A DNA stretch of 64,000 bases from Planctomycetota bacterium (lineage in GTDB: Bacteria > Planctomycetota > UBA1135 > GCA-002686595): assembly GCA_020853575.1 (NCBI GenBank), contig JADYYP010000025.1, positions 1 through 64,000 of the forward strand, read 5' to 3'. Position numbers and translations under genes: made by a program. Under the pieces are notes generated by a model. It was not told the origin of the DNA. It worked only from the letters and a program-made list of their open reading frames with translations, and did no database searches. Below, in pieces: positions 17,632 through 25,657 of this stretch; the stretch's first letter is position 1; every line of letters begins with the position of its first letter.

Positions 17632-20600
17632 TCAGTCGCAGATCGTGAACGAGAGCCCGTTCGAGAGACCGGTCGAGAACGAGCTCGCCGGATCGCGCAT
17701 CCACCACTGCGCGTACAGCGTGTTGCCGGGGACCAAGCCCTGCGCATTCATGTAGGCGGTGGTGAAGGTGAAACCGTAGGCACCGGTGCACGACGTGCCC
17801 ACCACTGGACCTCCGCTCGAGACCGTCGCGGTGCGCACGCTCGGGCTGTTGACGCACTTCGTGCCACCTTGGAACGGCGCGGCGGTCGGTGAGAAGCTCC
17901 AGAACAACAGGCCGTTCTTCTGATTGAGCACGTTGGTGCAGGTCACGCTGAAGTTGCCGGCCGACTTGTCGGGCTGCACGCCGTTGGTGCCGATCGAGGG
18001 CACGCAACCGAGCGAGTTGGTCTTCGCGGTGCAGTAGGTCGAGACGCTGTTGGCGTTGGCGTACACCGGTCCGAAGTGCGCGGTGAACCCCATGTTGCCG
18101 GCGTTGTCGCGAGCGCGCAGGTGGAACCAGCGCGGCAGCGTGCTCGAGCCGATGTTCTGCACCAGGCTCGTCGCCAGCCCGAGGTTGGCCGCGCCGGAGG
18201 GAATCGTCGAGGGTGAGGTGTCCCAGACTCCGATGTAGCCCGCCAAGCCCGAGTGCACGTCGGTCGTCGGTTGCCACGAGAGCGACACCGTCGTGTTGCA
18301 GCTCATCACGCCCGTCGAGTGGCTCGACGACGAGATCGGACCCGGCGTTCCCGGAGCGACGGCGTCGACCAAGTAGGGCGGGCTCCAGGCGTAGCCGTTG
18401 ACCGAGGCGTTGCCGGCGTTGTCGACCGGGCGCAGCGAGAGGTAGATCGCGGCCGCGCTGCTCGGCACCGTGAACGTCTGGGACGTCACCGGCGCGAGGT
18501 TGATCGAGTGGCCCGGATCGAGCGGGATGCCGTTCGACGAGATCAATGCGGCATAACCCGCCAGCCCCGAGACGTTGTCGGGGCTCTGCGCCCAGGTGAA
18601 GTCGATCGTGTTGTCGTTGGACCACACCAGTTGCGAGTGCGAGGTCGACGAGATCGAAGGGTGCGGCGGAGGCGTGCCGTCGACCGTGAGCGTCACCGCG
18701 TCGTACTGCCACGACGCATTGTCGAGATCGAGGTACGAGCCGAAGTTCTTGACGCCTTCGGTGGCCCAGCTCGTGCGCCAGAACACCGTGCGCGAGCCAC
18801 CCGGCGGCAGGTCTCCGACCATCACCTTGCGCCCGCTCGCGGGGTTGTCCATGTGGTCGGTGTAGGGCCCGTCGAACAGCTGGCCTTGCGAGTACTGCAA
18901 GGAATCACCGCTGGAGGTCGACTCGAAGGACGCGCCCGAGGCCAGGCCATGGGCGTTCGACACGCTGGCGAAGACGTCGACCGCTTGATTGGGCTGCAGG
19001 TAGGTGGCGTTGGTCCACACGTCGAGCGCGGGCTGCGCGGCGCCGGTTTCGAGCTCGTAGGTGACCGTCACGCTGGCCTTGACCGAGCTCAGGAAGTTGA
19101 CCGACTGCGGCCAGGCCTTCCAGCGCCAGGTGCCGGCCAGCGGATTGTCGAGCGTGCGGATCTCGACGTTGTCGATCGCGCTCTGGTGCACGAACCACTC
19201 GCCGCTGTTGCCCGCGGGGTCGATGCCGTTCGACGGGTCGTCCAGATACAGGTCCCAGTTGTTGATCAAGGCTTGCGACGCGCCTGCCGAGGCCTCGGGC
19301 TCGACATAGGTCAGGCACACCGTCATGCGCTTGCAGTTCGCCGGCACCGAGAAGTCGCCGAAGGTCCAACCGCCGAGCCAGGTGGCGTTGAACACCCAGT
19401 TGTTGATCCAGTACTCGGAGCTCCCCAGCAGCCCCTTGTGCGCCGAGACCTTGCCCGCGCCGTAGATGTCGAGTTGCGGATCGGTGGGCACGACCAGCGC
19501 CGCGCCGCCCTTGGACTCCGCGCTCGACATCAGCGTCGCCATCAGCGCCGCCGGCTGGTAGCGCATCCACGCGAACGTGTCGGTCATCTGCGCCGCCAGT
19601 CCCGCGACGTGCGGCGTCGCCATGCTCGTCCCGGCCAACGCCTTGTAGCCGTTGCCCGAGTTCGCGTCGACCGAGGTGACCGAGTCGCCGGGCGCGACGA
19701 CGTTGGGCTTCCAGCGTCCATCGGCGCACGGACCGCGGCCCGAATCGAAGGCGATCGTGTTGGGGAAGCCGTAGCTCGCGTAGAAGTCGATCACGTTGCC
19801 GACGGTGAGCGCGTTCTTGGCGACTCCCTGCTGGGTCACCGACTGCGCTCCGGCGAGCCCGTTGTTGCCGGCGGCGAACACGTACAGCTGGTCGTAGTTC
19901 CAAACCTCGGAGTCGACGGCGCGCGAGTTGACTTCCGTTCCGACCCAGCCGGTGCCGACCGTGCCCCACGAGTTGCACGAGAGCTGCGGCTTCGAGGTGT
20001 TGCCGATGCCGTCGAACACGCTCGTGCGGTTGACCGAGAAGATCGCCGAGTTGGTGGTGCTGGCGAAGTTGCAGCCGTTGTCGAAGATGCGCGCGATGTA
20101 GGCGCGGGTCGCGCTGCCACCGCGCGCCAGCCCGGGCGCGACGCCCTTGTTGCTGTTCCAGAAGCTGCCGCTGCCGTCGCCGAGCACCGTGCCCAGGACG
20201 TGCGAGCCGTGCTCGCAGCCGTCGGTGTAGGGCGTGCCGATGCCGGTGAAGTCCCAGCCGATGCCCGCGATGGCCAGCGCCTGGTGGGTGGGGTCGATGC
20301 CGCTGTCGGCCTGCGCGACGGCGTTCGTGCCGCTCGAATTGCCCGGGAAATACCAGCGCGAGAAGTCCGCGCCGATCATCGGGGTCGACTCGTCGTGCGC
20401 CAGCGACGCCGGCAGGTCGGGCTCGACGAACTGCACGCGGTCGAGCGCGGTCAGGCCCTCGACTTGGCTGGGCAGGCAGCGCACGCGGAAGGCCCGGACC
20501 TCGTCGACGTACTCGACTACCTCGACACCCAAGGCCTCGAGCGCGCGCTGCGCGGGTCCGTGGCTTTGCCAGCGGCGCGGCAGCACGCTTTGGTCCTCGA

Positions 20601-21285
20601 GCCGCCGCGAGACTCCGCCGTCGGTGAGCCAGGCGCTGGCGATCGGCTCGGAGGTCGAGTCGGCGCACAGATCGCTCTCGTAGACGTCGACGTACAACGC
20701 CAGCCGCCCGTCGGCCTCCACGGGAGTGCTGGCGAGCGCGGGATGGAGCTTGTGCGCCGTGCGCGGCACGCCCACCCAACGCACGAAGTCGAGCGCCGCG
20801 ATCTCGTCCAGGCGCGCGATCGGCAGCGCGACCTTGAGGCAGTAGTGCGGGTGGAACTGCAACAGCCGCACGCCGCGCGCTTCGAGCTCGGCGCCGCGCT
20901 CCGGCGTCATGCGCTTTTGGAACATCACGAAGCCATAGGTTTCCGTGCGCCCCTCGGCCTGCGCCGCGAGCGCCGCGGCGACCAGCTCGGGATCGAGGCG
21001 CTCGTCCGCCGGCGGGAAGTAGCGTCCGCCGGCGAAGCCCAGGAAGAACGGGTCCTGGGTCTCACGCGCCACCAGCTCGTCGCCATGCTGGCCCACGCGC
21101 ACCTCGAGCTTCTCCGGTCGCGGCACTTCGTCGGGGAGCACCGCTGGCGCGAAACCGGGCGTGCCCATGTTGCGCTGCAGCGAAGCCGGCGCGGGTTCGC
21201 CAGGCGTCAGTGCCGGCGCCGGCAAGTCTTGGACGGTGGGGAAGGCGACGAGCAAAGCTGCGAGGTCGATGCGGCGGCGGAACAT
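17632..21285 (-). CDS. Large exported subtilisin-like protease (S8) with shared C-terminal module
   Basis: The 1217-residue exported protein has a signal (about 1-20), a long N-terminal region (25-310) that probably includes the propeptide, then a peptidase S8 domain with Asp in Q-A-D-S-G-I-D (near 328), His in C-E-H-G-S-H-V-L-G-T-V (near 360) and Ser in A-G-T-S-M-A-T-P-H (near 554). The triad is complete. Beta-sandwich-like repeats follow, with two copies of a W/F-x-x-x-x-D-N-V-S-G-L-A-G-Y type unit (about 850-1080), then the C-terminal YCTAK...FTICD module (about 1085-1217). It probably degrades extracellular protein or processes surface proteins. The ATG at 21285 precedes the signal peptide. 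It lies downstream of the MFS transporter gene on the same strand, separated by 172 bp and a 12-bp tandem repeat. Confidence 0.92.
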   Translation of the reverse strand: MFRRRIDLAALLVAFPTVQDLPAPALTPGEPAPASLQRNMGTPGFAPAVLPDEVPRPEKLEVRVGQHGDELVARETQDPFFLGFAGGRYFPPADERLDPELVAAALAAQAEGRTETYGFVMFQKRMTPERGAELEARGVRLLQFHPHYCLKVALPIARLDEIAALDFVRWVGVPRTAHKLHPALASTPVEADGRLALYVDVYESDLCADSTSEPIASAWLTDGGVSRRLEDQSVLPRRWQSHGPAQRALEALGVEVVEYVDEVRAFRVRCLPSQVEGLTALDRVQFVEPDLPASLAHDESTPMIGADFSRWYFPGNSSGTNAVAQADSGIDPTHQALAIAGIGWDFTGIGTPYTDGCEHGSHVLGTVLGDGSGSFWNSNKGVAPGLARGGSATRAYIARIFDNGCNFASTTNSAIFSVNRTSVFDGIGNTSKPQLSCNSWGTVGTGWVGTEVNSRAVDSEVWNYDQLYVFAAGNNGLAGAQSVTQQGVAKNALTVGNVIDFYASYGFPNTIAFDSGRGPCADGRWKPNVVAPGDSVTSVDANSGNGYKALAGTSMATPHVAGLAAQMTDTFAWMRYQPAALMATLMSSAESKGGAALVVPTDPQLDIYGAGKVSAHKGLLGSSEYWINNWVFNATWLGGWTFGDFSVPANCKRMTVCLTYVEPEASAGASQALINNWDLYLDDPSNGIDPAGNSGEWFVHQSAIDNVEIRTLDNPLAGTWRWKAWPQSVNFLSSVKASVTVTYELETGAAQPALDVWTNATYLQPNQAVDVFASVSNAHGLASGASFESTSSGDSLQYSQGQLFDGPYTDHMDNPASGRKVMVGDLPPGGSRTVFWRTSWATEGVKNFGSYLDLDNASWQYDAVTLTVDGTPPPHPSISSTSHSQLVWSNDNTIDFTWAQSPDNVSGLAGYAALISSNGIPLDPGHSINLAPVTSQTFTVPSSAAAIYLSLRPVDNAGNASVNGYAWSPPYLVDAVAPGTPGPISSSSHSTGVMSCNTTVSLSWQPTTDVHSGLAGYIGVWDTSPSTIPSGAANLGLATSLVQNIGSSTLPRWFHLRARDNAGNMGFTAHFGPVYANANSVSTYCTAKTNSLGCVPSIGTNGVQPDKSAGNFSVTCTNVLNQKNGLLFWSFSPTAAPFQGGTKCVNSPSVRTATVSSGGPVVGTSCTGAYGFTFTTAYMNAQGLVPGNTLYAQWWMRDPASSFSTGLSNGLSFTICD

Positions 21286-21419
21286 GATGGACGGCGTTGG
21301 GGGAGCGGGGTTGACGGGGTAGGACTGGACAGATCCGTGCCCTTCCACGCAGTTCGTCGCGCCACAGATCACCAATCCGCGCTTTTTCGTGGCACACGCC
21401 CGCCGCACGACGCCCCGCC

Positions 21420-21467
21420 GTTCAGTGCACGGTTCAGTTCGCGGTTCAGGGCGCGGTTCAGTGCCCG
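21420..21467. repeat. Four tandem copies of a 12-bp unit at the transporter stop codon
   Basis: Four units, GTTCAGtgcaCG, GTTCAGttcgCG, GTTCAGggcgCG and GTTCAGtgccCG, run head to tail at 21420-21431, 21432-21443, 21444-21455 and 21456-21467. On the minus strand each unit contains C-TGA-AC in the frame of the MFS transporter gene, so its stop is repeated in every unit. There is no inverted-repeat structure. Confidence 0.9.
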
Positions 21468-22855
21468 CCGCCGGCCTTGGGGCGCGCGTTCCAAATCGTG
21501 GCGCACAGCGCCAAGCCGACCACCGCGACCGGCAACATGGCGTGAGGCCAGGCGGACCAGTTCGCCGCATCCTTGGCCGCGTCACCGACCGGCAACGCGC
21601 TGGCGTAGTAGAAGGCCTGCGCTCCGCCGCCGAGGTACACGAACCCGTCGATCACTCCCGTGACCAAGCCGGCGTAGCGCGTGCCGCCGAAATCGGCCGA
21701 GGCCGTGCCGCTCAACATGCCGTGCACTCCGATCACGCACAGCGACATGAACGCGACCGACCAGCCCAGCAGCGGGGAGCCCAAGAGGAACGACGCGCCG
21801 ATCGCCCCGGCGAGCATGCCCGCGTAGAGCACGCTCGACACCGGCCCGCGGCGACTGCCGAACACGTGGTCGGAAATCGTGCCGGCGAAGACGCCACCGA
21901 GGATGCCCGCGACGCACATCACCACGCCCCAGTTGGCGTAGAAGAACGACTCGCGGCCTTCGATCGCGCCCAAGTACAAGCGGCCCTGCTTCATCACGGC
22001 CTGGCGCAGGAAGCCCGAGCAGAACTCGATGCCCACGATGATCCAGATCACGCGCTGCGAGAACATGCGCGCCAACACCTGGCCGGCGGAGAGCGCCGCG
22101 CCCGAGTCCCCGCTGGTCGCGTCGCCGGTGTTGAAGTCCGTCAATCCGGCTCGGCCCGGCGTGTCGCGCACGTAGACCCACGTCGCCACCACGCATGCTC
22201 CGAGCACGGCCGCCGGAATCCAGAAGGCCATGGCGTGACCGAGTGCCTTGGCCAGCGCGAGGCTCCAGTCGTAGGAGAAGTACAGGCCCAGCGAGATCAA
22301 GATGCCGAACAGGCCGCCGAGCACGCCGCGCTCGCGCACGTGGAACCAGGCGGCGTTGACCTTGACGATCGAGACCGCGCCGAAGCTCTGGAAGTACATG
22401 TTGACGGCGTTCAGCACCATCAAGCGCTGTTGCAGCGCGCCGGAGTCGAGCTCGCCCGCGACGGACGCCTGGAAGGTCAGCGCCATGAACACGTTGACGA
22501 CGGCCGAGCCGGCGGCGGCGGCGAGCATCGTGGCGCGCCCACCGAAGCGGTCGGTCAGCGGACCGTTCAGCAGGAACGCGACGCCGTAGACCCACTGGCC
22601 GACGCCGTCGACCTCGTTGAAGGCCGCCTTGGCGAGGATTCCGGCCTTGTCGAGCTCGCTCGCGATCGCCGACAGGTTGTAGCGACCGAAGTACAGGAAC
22701 GCGTAGGCCAGCCCGAGCGGGATCCAGTTGAAGCGCCTACGCCGGATCAGCTCGGCGCTGTGGCCGACGTCGACCTTGGGCAGGCGCCGGACGACGAAGC
22801 CGATCGCCACCAGCAGCAGCAGGATCGGCAGGAACTTGGAGAGCCAGTCGGGCAT
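21458..22855 (-). CDS. MFS transporter, GlpT/sugar-phosphate antiporter type
   Basis: The 465-residue integral membrane protein has an N-terminal hydrophobic anchor before the usual 12 helices. Matches to the organophosphate:phosphate antiporter branch include RRRFNWIPLGLAYAFLYFGR near helix 1, GVAFLLNGPLTDRFGGR in the loop 2-3 region, and later MFSQRVIWIIVGIEF. Family members exchange glycerol-3-phosphate or hexose phosphate for phosphate; the substrate here is not determinable. The ATG at 22855 gives MPDWLSKFLPIL. The stop codon lies inside a 12-bp tandem repeat. The HAD-protein gene is 23 nt upstream on the same strand, suggesting an operon. Confidence 0.92.
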   Translation of the reverse strand: MPDWLSKFLPILLLLVAIGFVVRRLPKVDVGHSAELIRRRRFNWIPLGLAYAFLYFGRYNLSAIASELDKAGILAKAAFNEVDGVGQWVYGVAFLLNGPLTDRFGGRATMLAAAAGSAVVNVFMALTFQASVAGELDSGALQQRLMVLNAVNMYFQSFGAVSIVKVNAAWFHVRERGVLGGLFGILISLGLYFSYDWSLALAKALGHAMAFWIPAAVLGACVVATWVYVRDTPGRAGLTDFNTGDATSGDSGAALSAGQVLARMFSQRVIWIIVGIEFCSGFLRQAVMKQGRLYLGAIEGRESFFYANWGVVMCVAGILGGVFAGTISDHVFGSRRGPVSSVLYAGMLAGAIGASFLLGSPLLGWSVAFMSLCVIGVHGMLSGTASADFGGTRYAGLVTGVIDGFVYLGGGAQAFYYASALPVGDAAKDAANWSAWPHAMLPVAVVGLALCATIWNARPKAGGGH

Positions 22856-22878
22856 GGTGGGCGTTCCTTCGTGCGTCG

Positions 22879-23751
22879 CTAGCGCCGCGCCAGGCCGCGC
22901 ACGGCTTCGACCAAGCCATCGAGTTGCTCGACCACCAGGTCGATTGCTCCGTCCGCGCGCGTGTCGAGCACCCAGCGCGGCGTGTGCGGATGGCGGCGCA
23001 GCGCGAGCCGCGCGGCGCAGCGGCCCTCGCGGCGCATCACGTGCGGCAGCGCGAGGTCGAGCGAGTACACGTCGCCGATCACCAAGTCGGGGCGCTCCTC
23101 GTCCAGGATCGCGCGGTACTTCGGTCGGTCGACCAGGATCCGGCGGCCGGCGAGCACGAGATGCTCGTCGCTCGGCCCCAACAGGAACTTGCCGGCCGAG
23201 CCGCGCACGCGCAACGCGTGGGCCAGCCCGTTGCCCACGCCGGTCTCGCGGAACCAGCCCTCGATCTTCTCGCTCGAGCTGTTGGAGACCACCACGACTT
23301 CGGCGCCGGCCTCGACCAACTCGGCGAACATCTGGGCGGCGCGCGGCACGAGCGCGGGCGGGTGCTGCGTGCGGAACGAGCTCGTCGCGGTCATGAAGCA
23401 GTGGTCGGCGAACTTCGAGAGCGACTCGTGGCCGCCGGCGAGCACCGCCTCGCGGTAGCGGCGCGCCTGCGGATCCGCGGGCGTCTGCTCGAGGTACATG
23501 GCGATCGAGTTCGCCTCGCAGAACGGATCCTCGTCGACATAGGCCGTGATGCGGCCGTCCGGTGCCCAGCCGTAACGCCCGGAGTCGGACTTGACGATGC
23601 GCTCGAAGCGCTCGAAGTGCTCGCGAGCGGTGTCGGCCGCGACGCGCGCCAACCGCGCCGCCTCCGCGATCAAGTACAGCTTGACGTTTTCGGCCTCGAA
23701 GGCCTGGTCGGTCCAGACGCCGTCGAAGTCGGAGAGGATCTTGACGCTCAT
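22879..23751 (-). CDS. HAD-superfamily hydrolase-like protein
   Basis: The 290-residue soluble protein has HAD motif I ILSDFDGVWTD at the N-terminus (nucleophile Asp in D-F-D), motif II V-V-V-S-N-S-S-S, a Lys in R-P-K-Y-R as motif III, and motif IV L-V-I-G-D-V-Y-S-L-D. This supports phosphatase-type chemistry on an unknown substrate. A large insertion (about 30-120) forms the cap. The frame is open to an ATG at 23763, but I prefer 23751 (MSVKILSD): a TACCAT box at 23762-23767 on the minus strand overlaps the upstream ATG and would place the transcript start close to the inner one. It is followed by the phosphate-ester-type MFS gene, so the two may handle the same phosphorylated compound. Confidence 0.85.
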   Translation of the reverse strand: MSVKILSDFDGVWTDQAFEAENVKLYLIAEAARLARVAADTAREHFERFERIVKSDSGRYGWAPDGRITAYVDEDPFCEANSIAMYLEQTPADPQARRYREAVLAGGHESLSKFADHCFMTATSSFRTQHPPALVPRAAQMFAELVEAGAEVVVVSNSSSEKIEGWFRETGVGNGLAHALRVRGSAGKFLLGPSDEHLVLAGRRILVDRPKYRAILDEERPDLVIGDVYSLDLALPHVMRREGRCAARLALRRHPHTPRWVLDTRADGAIDLVVEQLDGLVEAVRGLARR

Positions 23752-23796
23752 GGGGCGCGACATGGTACCCAGCGCGCTGCGCGGGCGAGCCGCGGA

Positions 23797-24516
23797 TCAG
23801 CGCGAGTACAGCGCGCGCACCTCGCGCGAGCTCAGCTTGCGATGTCGTCCGAGCTCGAGCGGGCCGAGCCTGATCGGTCCGATCGCGGTGCGCTGCAGGG
23901 AGAGCACGCGGCTTCCGAGCGCTTCGAGCATGCGCCGCACCTGGCGATTGCGGCCCTCGGTGATCGTCAGCGCGAGCTGCGTGCGTCCCTCTCCGCGCGC
24001 GAAGAGCTCCACCAGCGCGGGCCGCGTCGGTCCGTCGTCGAGCGGCACTCCGCGCCGCAGGCGCTCGAGCGCCTGGTCGTCGAGCTCGCCCGCGGCGACG
24101 CAGTCGTAGGTCTTGGGCAGTTTCGAGGCCGGATTGTTGACGTGCTCGGCGAGCTCCGTGTCGTTGGTGAACAGCAACAGGCCGCTGGTGTCGCGGTCCA
24201 GGCGTCCGATCGGCGCGACCCAGGCCTCGACGTCGGGCAACAGCTCGTAGACCGTGGCGCGGCCGTGCTCGTCGCTGCGCGTCGTGACGTAACCCACCGG
24301 CTTGTGCAGGGCGAGATGCACGGCCTTCCATTCGGCGAGCGGACGGTCGTCGAGCGACACGCGGTCTTGCGCCAGGTCGACCCAGGTCGCCGGATCGCGC
24401 TCGCGCAGGCCGTTGACGCGCACGCGCCCCTCGCGGATGGCGAGCTCGGCCTGCTTGCGCGACATGGCTCCGGCGCGCGACAGCACGCGGTCCAGCGTCT
24501 TGCGTTCGCGCATCAT
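23797..24516 (-). CDS. RsuA/RluB-family pseudouridine synthase
   Basis: The 239-residue enzyme converts a specific uridine to pseudouridine in rRNA in characterised relatives. Residues 1-60 are an S4 RNA-binding domain (LDRVLSRAGAMSRKQAE, V-R-V-N-G). The catalytic domain has HKPVGYVTTRSDEHGRATVY, then GRLDRDTSGLLL with catalytic Asp107, and the ITEGRNRQVRRMLEALG motif typical of the RsuA/RluB/E/F group. Whether it acts on 16S or 23S RNA cannot be told. The ATG at 24516 overlaps the stop of the upstream M24-fold gene as ATGA, implying translational coupling. Confidence 0.95.
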   Translation of the reverse strand: MMRERKTLDRVLSRAGAMSRKQAELAIREGRVRVNGLRERDPATWVDLAQDRVSLDDRPLAEWKAVHLALHKPVGYVTTRSDEHGRATVYELLPDVEAWVAPIGRLDRDTSGLLLFTNDTELAEHVNNPASKLPKTYDCVAAGELDDQALERLRRGVPLDDGPTRPALVELFARGEGRTQLALTITEGRNRQVRRMLEALGSRVLSLQRTAIGPIRLGPLELGRHRKLSSREVRALYSR

Positions 24517-25535
24517 CGGCCGAACACCTCGCGCCGCACCAGGATGTCGGGTCGCGAGCCACACGCCGGCCAATCGTGCATCGCCGTGAGCACCTCGCCA
24601 CCGCTGAGCAGCGTGTCCTCGGACTTCGTGCCGGTGATCGACGGGTTCCAACCGATCGCTTGGCGCTCGCGGATCGTGCGCGTCTCGCGCGGCGTCGCCA
24701 GGAAATCACGCGCGGCGTAGCCCATCGGACCACCCTGGTGGTGCAGCTCCCACTCACCGTCGAAGCCCTGCTCCGCGTAGCTCCGCTGCGCGACCGCGAG
24801 GGCGTCGCACCAGCGCGTTCCGGGCTGCGAGGCGGCGTGCAGCGCGGCATCGACGCGGCAGGTGGCTACGTGGCGCCGGCGGAGCTCGGGGGCGAGCTCG
24901 CCGAAGTGGACGATGCGCGTGGCCGCCACGATCAATCCGCGGCGTTCGGCGCACACCACCACCATCATCGCGCGCTCGCAGCGTCGCGCCGTCGCGATCG
25001 GATGTCGGAAGCGCGCGATGCGCTCGTCGGCGGCGATCAGCACGACCGGGGCCTGGATCGCGCGCTTGCGCAGCCGTCCGCCGAGCTCGCCCGCGGCGTC
25101 GAGCTCGCTCCAGCCCGGGCGAATGTCGAACATCACGCCGCGCAGCACTTCGGCCGTGTCGGCGCCGAGTTCGCGCAGCCGCGCGAGCTCGCCTTCGTCG
25201 AGCGGTGCGCGCGCGTCGACCAGCAGATCGTCGGGCCAGTCGCAGGCGATCTCACCGGCCGGCAGCGCCGCGGGCTGATGCCAGGGAGAAACGCGGAACT
25301 CCCATTCGCTGCCGAACTCCTCGGCCCGCAGGCGCGGCGCTTCGATTCCGTCGCACAGCACCGTCTTGCACCGAGGGGTCCACAGCACGCTGGCCACTCC
25401 GAGCTCGCTCGCCGCGTTGCAATGCACGTCGGCGCCGTCGGTGATCCAGGCCACGTTCGCGCGCCGCCGCAGCCACACGCCCTCGATGCCGTGCTCGCGG
25501 CACACGCGCGCCAAGATCTCGTCCTTGCGATTCAC
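24513..25535 (-). CDS. M24-fold (Xaa-Pro aminopeptidase-like) protein
   Basis: The 340-residue soluble protein is related to peptidase M24 proteins of the creatinase/aminopeptidase P type. N-terminal ANVAWITDGADVHCNAASE and C-terminal HHQGGPMGYAARDF and WNPSITGTKSEDT match an M24 subgroup. In this subgroup the classical Asp/Asp/His/Glu/Glu metal-ligand set is not obvious, and I cannot identify all five ligands here, so peptidase activity is doubtful. The start is GTG at 25535, only 7 nt after a TAGAAC box at 25543-25548 (minus strand), suggesting a leaderless mRNA. The stop overlaps the pseudouridine synthase start. Confidence 0.8.
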   Translation of the reverse strand: MNRKDEILARVCREHGIEGVWLRRRANVAWITDGADVHCNAASELGVASVLWTPRCKTVLCDGIEAPRLRAEEFGSEWEFRVSPWHQPAALPAGEIACDWPDDLLVDARAPLDEGELARLRELGADTAEVLRGVMFDIRPGWSELDAAGELGGRLRKRAIQAPVVLIAADERIARFRHPIATARRCERAMMVVVCAERRGLIVAATRIVHFGELAPELRRRHVATCRVDAALHAASQPGTRWCDALAVAQRSYAEQGFDGEWELHHQGGPMGYAARDFLATPRETRTIRERQAIGWNPSITGTKSEDTLLSGGEVLTAMHDWPACGSRPDILVRREVFGR

Positions 25536-25542
25536 GCGCGCC

Positions 25543-25548
25543 GTTCTA
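25543..25548 (-). promoter_or_regulatory. TAGAAC -10-like box 7 nt before the M24-fold start
   Basis: The hexamer ends 7 nt before the GTG at 25535 and no Shine-Dalgarno sequence is visible, so transcription would start at or beside the start codon. Confidence 0.45.
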
Positions 25549-25645
25549 GCCCGCCCTGCTCGCGCGCGACCACAGCCAAGACGAAAACCTCGCGCAGCGC
25601 GCACGCTCGTGGGAAGTTGCTCTTCGGCCCGCGCGGCCGCTCAAG

Positions 25646-25651
25646 TACCCT
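25646..25651 (+). promoter_or_regulatory. TACCCT -10-like box 6 nt before the SEC-C protein start
   Basis: The hexamer ends 6 nt before the ATG at 25658, again leaving no room for a ribosome-binding site. It forms a divergent pair with the box at 25543-25548. Confidence 0.45.
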
Positions 25652-25657
25652 GAGTGG

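Noticed and set aside
18253..21663. Very long open frame opposite the subtilase gene
   Set aside because: The translation is Arg/Val/Gly-rich with no recognisable domain, while the minus-strand frame has a full subtilase triad and signal peptide. High GC produces such antisense frames.
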